A DNA stretch of 7,649 nt from SIG588 sp045599305 (GTDB lineage: Bacteria; Bacillota; Clostridia; Oscillospirales; Acutalibacteraceae). A program made the translations under genes and the position numbers. Below the pieces are notes generated by a model that saw only the letters and a list, made by a program, of their open reading frames with translations, searched no databases and was not told the origin of the DNA. The stretch's first letter is position 1. Each line of letters starts with the position of its first letter. The DNA lies in assembly GCA_045599305.1 (NCBI GenBank), contig JAZRVU010000058.1, positions 1-7,649 on the forward strand, in the 5' to 3' direction. Of the stretch, positions 1-7,206 are shown one piece after another.

Positions 1-617
1 CTTTGCCCGGCCAGCCGCTCACACACCCGCTCGATCAGATCCCAGTTGTTCTGGCGGTCGAACTCGTAGCTATGCCCCCAGATATAGAGAAGCATCGGTT
101 CAGTCGCCTCGGCGGCCAGAAACCGCTCCACGCAATCGGGCGCATCGTTGTGGTGGCAGGTGGGATCCCATGTGAGGGGATGCGTCGGCAATGCAAAGCC
201 GCCGGTGCTGTGCACCGTGCGGGAATAGCGGATGCCCTCCTCGGCCATCACCCGCAGGGTGGTATCGCTGTACTGCCCATAGGGGAACGCCATGCCGTTC
301 ACCTCATAGCCCATGAGCTTCGTGAGGAACCGCTTGTCCTCTCCGATCTCGCGGTGCATATCCTCCTCATACATCTCGTGCAGATGCAGATGCGTCACCG
401 TGTGGACCGCCACCTCATGGCCGCGGTAGAGCCCGGGGAACCGCCGCACCTGCACCAGCTCGGGACGGCTCATCTGCTGGCTGAGGCCGGAATTGACATT
501 GAAGGTGCCTTTCATGCCATAGCGGTTGAACAGCGCGACCAGGCGCTCGTCCGCCACGTTGGCATCGTCATAACTGAAGGTGACCGCCTTGAGCGCACCG
601 TTGGGAAAGCAGGTCAT
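1..617 (-). CDS. polysaccharide deacetylase family protein (CE4/NodB-like), C-terminus cut by window edge
   Basis: The family hydrolyses N- or O-acetyl groups from saccharides with a divalent metal. About 205 residues are visible from Met617 (reading MTCFPNGALK). Motif 1 is present as FSYDD (Asp17, Asp18: base and metal ligand), motif 2 as HTVTH (His72 and His76, metal ligands), motif 3 as FPYG (111-114), and a late WGHSYEFD block (180-187) carries a conserved His. The Arg that usually precedes the PYG motif is not obvious. The protein starts directly with the catalytic fold: no signal peptide or membrane anchor is seen, so it looks cytoplasmic and may act on a small sugar rather than on wall polymer (inference). 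The start is supported by an AGGTGA Shine-Dalgarno 5 nt upstream. The gap to the gpmI stop is only 10 bp and that stop lies in the Shine-Dalgarno, so translational coupling is likely. The family is secure; the substrate is unknown. The plus-strand reading frame opposite it looks like an antisense shadow. Confidence 0.9.
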   Translation of the reverse strand, partial: MTCFPNGALKAVTFSYDDANVADERLVALFNRYGMKGTFNVNSGLSQQMSRPELVQVRRFPGLYRGHEVAVHTVTHLHLHEMYEEDMHREIGEDKRFLTKLMGYEVNGMAFPYGQYSDTTLRVMAEEGIRYSRTVHSTGGFALPTHPLTWDPTCHHNDAPDCVERFLAAEATEPMLLYIWGHSYEFDRQNNWDLIERVCERLAGQ

Positions 618-627
618 ACCGTTCACC

Positions 628-630
<3 letters not shown>
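618..630 (-). promoter_or_regulatory. ribosome binding site overlapping the gpmI stop codon
   Basis: Read on the minus strand the junction is TGAGGTGAACGGT followed by ATG. The TGA is the gpmI stop (630-628) and its last base opens the AGGTGA Shine-Dalgarno (628-623). A ribosome finishing gpmI therefore covers the initiation site of the deacetylase gene, the usual arrangement for coupled translation. There is no room for a promoter or terminator between the two genes. Confidence 0.8.
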
Positions 631-2154
<1,524 letters not shown>

Positions 2155-2218
2155 GTCAGACCATTCCTTTCAAAAGTCAGACCCGCCGCCGGGTGGCAGC
2201 GGGTCGACGGATTTCGTC
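2155..2218 (-). promoter_or_regulatory. tpiA-gpmI spacer with GC hairpin and 8-bp direct repeat
   Basis: This 64-bp spacer is the longest gap inside the glycolytic operon. GACCCGC (plus strand 2180-2186) and GCGGGTC (2199-2205) are perfect inverted arms around a 12-nt loop. A competing compact stem pairs ACCCG (2181-2185) with CGGGT (2190-2194). On the transcript the hairpin is followed by CTGACTTTTG, too few U residues for a convincing terminator, so it is better read as a processing or stability element, or as leaky attenuation. GTCAGACC occurs twice (2155-2162 and 2176-2183), 21 bp apart and flanking the gpmI Shine-Dalgarno. No sigma-A promoter is evident. Confidence 0.4.
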
Positions 2219-2971
<753 letters not shown>

Positions 2972-2992
2972 GATGACAACGTCCTTTCCCGA

Positions 2993-4294
2993 TCAGTCTT
3001 TGTCCTGCAGGCAGGCGATACCGGGCAGCTCGAGGCCCTCGAGGAACTCAAGCGAAGCACCGCCGCCGGTGGAGATATGGGTCATCTTATCGGCAAAGCC
3101 GAGTTTTTCCACGGCAGCCGCGGAATCGCCGCCGCCGATGATGGAGATGGCGCCGCTTTCGGCCACGCCGCGGGCGACCGCCTCGGTGCCGGGGGCAAAG
3201 TTCGGGAATTCGGAAACGCCCATCGGGCCGTTCCACACGACCGTGCCGGCACCGATGAGGGTCTTGGTGTAGAGCTCCTGCGTGATCTTACCGATATCCA
3301 TGCCCATCCAGCCGTCGGGGATGCTGTCGGAATAGACGCGCATATGCACGGCGTCCGGCGCATACTCGCGGGAGATGACGTTATCGACCGGCAGCAGCAG
3401 ATCCACGCCCTTGTCACGGGCCTTTTCCATCAGTTCGCGGGCCAGATCGACCTTGTCGTCCTCGCAGATGGAGGTGCCGACGGTGTTGCCCTTCGCCTTG
3501 AAGAAGGTGTAGGCCATGCCGCCGCCGATGATGAGGGTGTCGACCTTTTCGATCAGGTTGTTGATGACGCCGATCTTATCGGAGACCTTCGCGCCGCCGA
3601 GGATGGCGACGAACGGACGCTTCGGATCTTCCAGAGCGGTGCCCATGACGGTGATCTCTTTCTGGATGAGGTAGCCGCAGACGGCGGGCAGATAATCGGC
3701 CACACCGGCGGTGGAGGCGTGGGCGCGGTGTGCCGTGCCGAACGCGTCATTGACATAGATATCGGCCATGGAGGCGAGCGCCTTGGCGAAATCGGGATCG
3801 TTCTTCTCCTCTTCCGCATGGAAGCGCACGTTTTCGATGAGCATGACCTCGCCGGATTTCAGCGCCGCGGCCTTGGCCTTGGCGTCCTCACCCACGACGT
3901 CCTTCGCCATCACGACCGTCTGGCCGAGCAGCTCGCTCAGCTTGTCGGCCACGACCTTGAGCGACAGCTTGGTCACATCGTCCTTGGCCTTTTCCAGCGC
4001 GGCGGCGGTGGCGGCGGCCTGCTCGTCCTCGGGCAGAGCGGCGATCTTCTTGGCTTCCTTCTTGTCCAGCTTCAGCGTGGCGTTGAACACGTTGTGCGGA
4101 CGGCCCAGATGGGAGCAGAGAATGACGGCGGCGCCGTGATCGCGCAGATACTTGATGGTGGGGAGGGCACCGACGATGCGCTTGTCATCGGTGATGGCGC
4201 CATCCTTCAGCGGCACGTTGAAGTCGCAGCGGACGAGGCAGCGCTTGCCGGAGACGTCGATGTCTTCGATGGTCTTTTTGTTGAGATAATTCAT
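2993..4294 (-). CDS. pgk: phosphoglycerate kinase with an extra N-domain segment
   Basis: Transfers phosphate from 1,3-bisphosphoglycerate to ADP, the first ATP-yielding step of glycolysis; a cytoplasmic two-domain monomer. Landmarks in order: KRCLVRCDFNVPL (17-29), CSHLGRP (60-66), NVRFHAEEEKNDP (155-167), YVNDAFGTAHRAHAS (180-194), VAILGGAKVSDKIGV (229-243), LIIGGGMAYTF (254-264), WNGPMGVSEF (354-363), GGGDSAA (387-393) and HISTGGGASLEFL (406-418). Every substrate and nucleotide loop is present. At 433 residues it is longer than the usual 390-400. The surplus lies just after HLGRP, at about residues 70-108: a charged Lys/Glu/Ala-rich stretch, probably helical, before the SLKVVADKLSELLG helix. 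An AGAGAGGA ribosome binding site lies 9 nt before the ATG. It is the first gene of its operon; no gap gene or CggR-type regulator stands in front of it. Confidence 0.98.
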   Translation of the reverse strand: MNYLNKKTIEDIDVSGKRCLVRCDFNVPLKDGAITDDKRIVGALPTIKYLRDHGAAVILCSHLGRPHNVFNATLKLDKKEAKKIAALPEDEQAAATAAALEKAKDDVTKLSLKVVADKLSELLGQTVVMAKDVVGEDAKAKAAALKSGEVMLIENVRFHAEEEKNDPDFAKALASMADIYVNDAFGTAHRAHASTAGVADYLPAVCGYLIQKEITVMGTALEDPKRPFVAILGGAKVSDKIGVINNLIEKVDTLIIGGGMAYTFFKAKGNTVGTSICEDDKVDLARELMEKARDKGVDLLLPVDNVISREYAPDAVHMRVYSDSIPDGWMGMDIGKITQELYTKTLIGAGTVVWNGPMGVSEFPNFAPGTEAVARGVAESGAISIIGGGDSAAAVEKLGFADKMTHISTGGGASLEFLEGLELPGIACLQDKD

Positions 4295-4380
4295 GATACC
4301 CGATCCTCTCTTTGTTTTGATATGACAGACACATGGGGTACAGGGAAACCCCTTACTCCCCCATTTTAATAACCTTGATT
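4295..4380 (-). promoter_or_regulatory. pgk 5' leader with nested hairpin
   Basis: If transcription starts about 7 nt after the -10 box, the pgk leader is roughly 80 nt. It can fold into a two-part stem: ATGGGG pairs with CCCCAT (plus strand 4333-4338 and 4359-4364). Inside it AGGG pairs with CCCT (4342-4345 and 4350-4353) around a 4-nt loop, with an asymmetric 3/5-nt internal loop. An alternative 5-bp stem GGGGT/ACCCC (4335-4339 and 4348-4352) competes with it. No U-run follows on the transcript, so it is not an intrinsic terminator. I recognise no known riboswitch class. A role in mRNA stability is possible. Confidence 0.4.
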
Positions 4381-4409
4381 ATTATACCGCGTCTGTCACC
4401 GTTTTTCAA
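4381..4409 (-). promoter_or_regulatory. sigma-A-type promoter of the pgk-tpiA-gpmI-deacetylase operon
   Basis: On the minus strand, TTGAAA (4409-4404) and a perfect TATAAT (4386-4381) are separated by exactly 17 bp. Upstream lie A-runs spaced about one to two helical turns apart, including TTGAAAAAC twice (plus strand 4401-4409 and 4422-4430, 21 bp apart), which resemble an UP element. Transcription would start near 4374. No consensus cre (CcpA) site is seen over it. Confidence 0.85.
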
Positions 4410-4421
4410 GAAATTTTTGGA

Positions 4422-4459
4422 GTTTTTCAAACTTTCGGCGGTTTTTACGCAAAAGCGCA
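4422..4459 (+). repeat. short intergenic element, copy A (upstream of the pgk promoter)
   Basis: Read on the plus strand this carries GTTTTT, then TTTCGGC, a second GTTTTT starting 19 bp after the first, and CAAAAGCG. The same order and spacing recurs on the minus strand at 7141-7102; hand alignment gives about 30 matches over about 39 columns with one gap. Copy A begins 12 bp upstream of the pgk -35 box. It could be a shared protein-binding site or bend, or a short interspersed repeat. Low-complexity T-runs inflate the similarity. Confidence 0.45.
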
Positions 4460-4512
4460 CATACTCGCCGGAATTCCTCATCTATTTGCCTAATACGCAC
4501 GGCGGCAGACAG

Positions 4513-4542
4513 AAAAAAGAGGCCGTTTGTCACGGTCTCTTT
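4513..4542 (-). terminator. intrinsic terminator of the citrate synthase-membrane protein unit
   Basis: On the minus-strand transcript AAAGAG pairs with CTCTTT and CCGT with ACGG, with one A-C mismatch between the two helices and a 5-nt loop (4527-4531). The 3' arm runs into a block of six U residues (4518-4513). It lies 9 bp past the stop codon of the membrane protein gene and upstream of the pgk promoter, so it separates the two minus-strand units. Confidence 0.85.
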
Positions 4543-4551
4543 CTCAAAAAA

Positions 4552-5634
4552 TCAAATATCCTGCTCGCTCTGTTCATCCGGCTTTTCGCTCTGCTCATCC
4601 GGTACATCGGTCACTGCCTCCGCAGTGGCAGGTACCTCGTCCGGCGTTTTCAAAAAGCCCGCTGCGGCCAGTGCAAAGAGCCCCAGCAAGCCATCGGCCA
4701 CGCCCGGCAGCGGGCAATAGGCCAGCGAGACCGCATCGCCCGCAAGGAAAAACACCGCACGGGAAAGTGCGGCCGAAAGCAGCAGCACCGCCGCCGCGGC
4801 CGCCAATCCGCGCAGCCGGCGATAGGGCTTGCCCGCCCCGGCCATATACCGCGCGAAGCCCACCAAAAACAGCAGCGCCGCGCCGAAGACCACGAACTCA
4901 TAGACGGCCGAGGCCACATCCACCGTCATGGCATACAGCACGTCATACCGCACCAGACGGGCGAACATCCAAAGAGCCGGCAGCAGCCACAGCCAGCCGG
5001 TGCTCCACCGGCCGCCGAACTGCCAGCGCAGAAACGCCGCCGCCAGCGCCAGACCGGCGACAAGCCCCAAAATCAAAATCGGCAGTGCGCGGCCGCCCAC
5101 GGCCGCCGACTGCACACGCCAGCCGCGCACGGCAGCCAGCATCAGTGCCACGCCCGCCAGCGCACCCGTTTCGCCGATGACCGCCGCCATGGGCGCGGTG
5201 ATCGGCACGTCCGGTGCCGCATGACGCCGGATGAAAAAGACCATCATGAACACACCGCCGGTTATTCCCGCAAGCAGCGCGACCAGCAGTGCGATCTGCG
5301 CTACCAAATTATCGCTTGCCCCGGGCTGCGGCTGCACACCGGCGATCAGCCAGCGTACCCCGTCAAAAAGCGACACAGCCGTCATACCCAGACCGGCAAA
5401 CAGACCGGCGGCATCTGTCAGCGGGGAATCCACCGCCGCAGGGGGCGCATATTTTCCCTTCGAGCGATCACACAGCAGCAGCAGCGCCGCCGCGATCACC
5501 ATGACGAGCAGCAACGGCACACACGCCGATGACAGCGTCACCTTGTCCGCTGCCGTCGGCAGCAGCAGACACCGCCACACCGTGACCAATGCCGTCAGAA
5601 TAAGGGTACCCCATATGAGCCGGTTGCCCTTCAT
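4552..5634 (-). CDS. multi-pass integral membrane protein of unknown function
   Basis: I do not recognise the family. With the chosen start (MKGNRLIWGT) it has 360 residues and about ten hydrophobic segments, near 7-25, 36-55, 74-99, 109-135, 148-170, 183-202, 213-228, 239-265, 276-298 and 311-328. A soluble, acidic, Pro/Glu-rich tail follows (329-360) with PDEQSE twice (345-350 and 352-357). Short basic loops follow several helices (for example IRRH at 135-138 and KPYRRLR at 269-275). No transporter or enzyme motif is visible, and the composition is very rich in Ala and Leu. Start choice: AAAGGA (5645-5650 on the plus strand) lies 10 nt before the ATG at 5634 but only 4 nt before the ATG at 5640; the 10-nt spacing matches the neighbouring genes. 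A longer frame back to 5787 would overlap citrate synthase deeply and is rejected. It begins 25 bp after the citrate synthase stop, so it is cotranscribed, and a terminator follows it. Confidence 0.85.
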   Translation of the reverse strand: MKGNRLIWGTLILTALVTVWRCLLLPTAADKVTLSSACVPLLLVMVIAAALLLLCDRSKGKYAPPAAVDSPLTDAAGLFAGLGMTAVSLFDGVRWLIAGVQPQPGASDNLVAQIALLVALLAGITGGVFMMVFFIRRHAAPDVPITAPMAAVIGETGALAGVALMLAAVRGWRVQSAAVGGRALPILILGLVAGLALAAAFLRWQFGGRWSTGWLWLLPALWMFARLVRYDVLYAMTVDVASAVYEFVVFGAALLFLVGFARYMAGAGKPYRRLRGLAAAAAVLLLSAALSRAVFFLAGDAVSLAYCPLPGVADGLLGLFALAAAGFLKTPDEVPATAEAVTDVPDEQSEKPDEQSEQDI

Positions 5635-5644
5635 CGTCATCCAG

Positions 5645-5650
5645 TCCTTT
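5645..5650 (-). promoter_or_regulatory. ribosome binding site deciding the start of the membrane protein gene
   Basis: Minus-strand AAAGGA. The two candidate ATGs (5640 and 5634) are two codons apart in the same frame. A 4-nt spacing to the first would be too short for efficient initiation, while 10 nt to the second equals the spacing at gpmI, tpiA and citrate synthase. Confidence 0.7.
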
Positions 5651-5659
5651 CGCAGATGC

Positions 5660-7012
5660 TCACCGGCGCACCGCCAGCGGCTGATACGGCACCTCGCGTG
5701 CCAGCGACTTATACGCCGGACGCATGATGCGTCCGCCGGTGTAGAGTTCCTCCACCCGGTGGGCACACCAGCCCGCCATGCGGGCAATGGCGAAGAGCGG
5801 AGTGAACAGTTCTGTCGGGATATCCAGCGAACGGTAGACTAGGCCGGAATACATATCCACGTTGGCGCACATCACCTTGCTGCTGCCCTTTTCGGCGGCG
5901 AAGACCGACGGGGTCAGCCGTTCCACCGTCTCCATGAGGCGGAACTCATCGCCGAAGCCCTTCTTTTCGGCCAGACCGCGGGCATACCGCTTCAGGATCA
6001 CGGCACGCGGGTCGGAGAGGGTGTAGACCGCGTGGCCCATGCCGTAGATCAGCCCGCTGCCGTCGCCGGCCTCGCCGCGGATCAGTTTTCGGATGAACGC
6101 GGCGACCTCGTCCTCATCCGTCCAATCCTTCACGCCCGCCTTAATATGATCGAGCATCTCCACCGCCTTGATGTTGGCACCGCCGTGCTTGGGACCCTTG
6201 AGCGAGCCGATGGCGGCCGACATGGCGGAATAGGTGTCCGTTCCGGTGGAGGAGAGCACCCGTGCGGCAAAGGTGGAGTTGTTGCCGCCGCCGTGTTCGG
6301 CGTGCAGCATCAGGCACAGGTCGAGCAGATGTGCCTCCTCGTCGGTGTATTTCGTATCCGGCCGCATACTGTAAAGGATCGTTTCCGCGGTGGAAAGCTC
6401 CGGCGGCACGGGATGGAAGAACATGCTCTGATGATCGTAGTGGCGCCGCTTCACCTGAAACGCGTAGGTCATGATGGTGGGCAGCTGTGCGATCAGCCGC
6501 AGCGACTGATCCAGCACGTTTTCCAGCGAGAGATCATCGGGATTTTCGTCATAGGAATACATGGCCAGCACCGAGCGGCCGAGCTTGTTCATGATGTTGG
6601 GAGAAGGTGCCTTGATGATCATGTCCTCGGCAAAATACTCCGGCAGTTCGCGGTAATGTGCCAGCACCTGCCGCAGCTGATCGAGCTGATCCGCGGTGGG
6701 CAGCGAGCCGAACAGCAGCAGCCACACCACTTCCTCGTAGCCGAAACGGTGATCGGCCACGCAGCCGGCCACCAGATCCTCCACATTCTGCCCGCGGTAG
6801 GTCAGACGTCCCTCCACCGGCGTTTTTTCGCCCTCACTCATCACATAGCCGTGCACATTGCACACCTGGGTCAGTCCGGCCATCACGCCGGAGCCGTCGG
6901 CATTGCGCAGCCCGCGCTTGACATTATAGCGCTCGTAGGCTTCGGCGGGGATATGGGCATTTTTACGGTACTCCTCGCATAAGGATGTGAGGAGAGGGGA
7001 GGCGATCGCCAT
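5660..7012 (-). CDS. citrate synthase (Si-type)
   Basis: Condenses acetyl-CoA and oxaloacetate to citrate and CoA in the cytoplasm. The protein is 450 residues. Family landmarks: VKRGLRNADGSGVMAGLT (31-48), LTYRGQNVEDL (70-80), LHAEHGGGN with catalytic His240, GPKHGGAN (273-280), YGMGHAVYTLSDPRA with catalytic His327 (323-337), and CANVDMYSGLVY with catalytic Asp386 (382-393). The C-terminal block FAIARMAGWCAHRVEEL (408-424) is typical. The loop after His240 reads GGGN where EGGN is common. A close 2-methylcitrate synthase paralogue cannot be excluded by eye, but no prp genes are nearby. In fermentative Clostridia the enzyme usually serves glutamate synthesis through a partial TCA route (established for the group, not shown here). 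AAAGGA stands 10 nt before the ATG (7023-7028). It is the first gene of a two-gene unit with its own promoter. Confidence 0.96.
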   Translation of the reverse strand: MAIASPLLTSLCEEYRKNAHIPAEAYERYNVKRGLRNADGSGVMAGLTQVCNVHGYVMSEGEKTPVEGRLTYRGQNVEDLVAGCVADHRFGYEEVVWLLLFGSLPTADQLDQLRQVLAHYRELPEYFAEDMIIKAPSPNIMNKLGRSVLAMYSYDENPDDLSLENVLDQSLRLIAQLPTIMTYAFQVKRRHYDHQSMFFHPVPPELSTAETILYSMRPDTKYTDEEAHLLDLCLMLHAEHGGGNNSTFAARVLSSTGTDTYSAMSAAIGSLKGPKHGGANIKAVEMLDHIKAGVKDWTDEDEVAAFIRKLIRGEAGDGSGLIYGMGHAVYTLSDPRAVILKRYARGLAEKKGFGDEFRLMETVERLTPSVFAAEKGSSKVMCANVDMYSGLVYRSLDIPTELFTPLFAIARMAGWCAHRVEELYTGGRIMRPAYKSLAREVPYQPLAVRR

Positions 7013-7045
7013 GGAGGATCATTCCTTTCGAATGTGCTTCTTTGT

Positions 7046-7074
7046 ATATTACATCTTTTGGGGCGCTTTGTCAA
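7046..7074 (-). promoter_or_regulatory. sigma-A-type promoter of citrate synthase
   Basis: On the minus strand a perfect TTGACA (7074-7069) and TAATAT (7051-7046) are separated by exactly 17 bp, giving a leader of about 30 nt. An imperfect dyad overlaps the -35 box (separate entry), and the shared element copy B starts 27 bp further upstream. Confidence 0.85.
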
Positions 7075-7089
7075 GCCGTATTTCACAAA
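7067..7089. promoter_or_regulatory. candidate operator: inverted repeat over the citrate synthase -35 box
   Basis: TTTGTCAA (7067-7074) and TTCACAAA (7082-7089) form inverted arms with 7 of 8 matching positions around a 7-bp spacer. The two half-sites are 15 bp apart, centre to centre. The left arm contains the whole -35 hexamer, so a bound protein would block RNA polymerase. It looks somewhat like a Rex site (TTGT...ACAA) but the spacer is longer than the Rex consensus, and it does not fit a cre site. The regulator is unknown. Confidence 0.4.
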
Positions 7090-7101
7090 AATGCAACGCT
7101 T

Positions 7102-7141
7102 TTTCGCTTTTGATTCAAAAACTGCCGAAATTTCAAAAAAC
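7102..7141 (-). repeat. short intergenic element, copy B (between citrate synthase and the SpoIID-like gene)
   Basis: Read on the minus strand this carries GTTTTT, TTTCGGC, a second GTTTTT 19 bp after the first, and CAAAAGCG, matching copy A at 4422-4459. It lies 27 bp upstream of the citrate synthase -35 box. Relative to the downstream minus-strand promoter it is in the opposite orientation to copy A. Confidence 0.45.
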
Positions 7142-7147
7142 GCGCCG

Positions 7148-7174
7148 CAAATTTGCAATAATTTGAAAGTTCAA
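7148..7174. promoter_or_regulatory. two overlapping AT-rich dyads upstream of the SpoIID-like gene
   Basis: CAAATT (7148-7153) and AATTTG (7160-7165) form a perfect 6-6-6 inverted repeat. TTGAA (7163-7167) and TTCAA (7170-7174) form a second one that shares three bases with it. AATAAT (7157-7162) inside the first is one base from a -10 consensus, but no good -35 lies at the right distance. A convincing plus-strand promoter (sigma-A or sporulation type) was not found, so the regulation of the gene remains open. Confidence 0.3.
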
Positions 7175-7190
7175 CTGCGTTTTTATTCAG

Positions 7191-7196
7191 AAAGGA
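7191..7196 (+). promoter_or_regulatory. ribosome binding site of the SpoIID-like gene
   Basis: AAAGGA stands 7 nt before the ATG at 7204 and 10 nt before the directly following ATG at 7207. The 10-nt register used at gpmI, tpiA and citrate synthase favours 7207. The difference is a single methionine. Confidence 0.65.
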
Positions 7197-7206
7197 CGTG
7201 CTGATG

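Noticed and set aside
4333..4364. Leader hairpin as an intrinsic terminator or known riboswitch
   Set aside because: No U-run follows on the minus-strand transcript, and the leader is too short and lacks the conserved core of any riboswitch class I know.
4381..4409. CcpA cre site or CggR operator at the pgk promoter
   Set aside because: No 14-bp match to the cre consensus could be placed, and no CggR-like repeat was seen.
4333..5532. Plus-strand frame covering the intergenic gap and the membrane protein gene
   Set aside because: Its product is a basic Arg/Gln/His-rich string typical of the antisense of an Ala/Leu-rich membrane protein, and it runs through the pgk promoter and the terminator.
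5635..5787. Longer N-terminus for the membrane protein, from the ATG at 5787
   Set aside because: It would overlap the conserved C-terminus of citrate synthase by more than 120 bp, whereas a good ribosome binding site supports the start at 5634.
7102..7203. Sigma-E or other sporulation promoter for the SpoIID-like gene
   Set aside because: No CATACA-type -10 with a matching -35 was found at suitable spacing; only a weak AATAAT is present.
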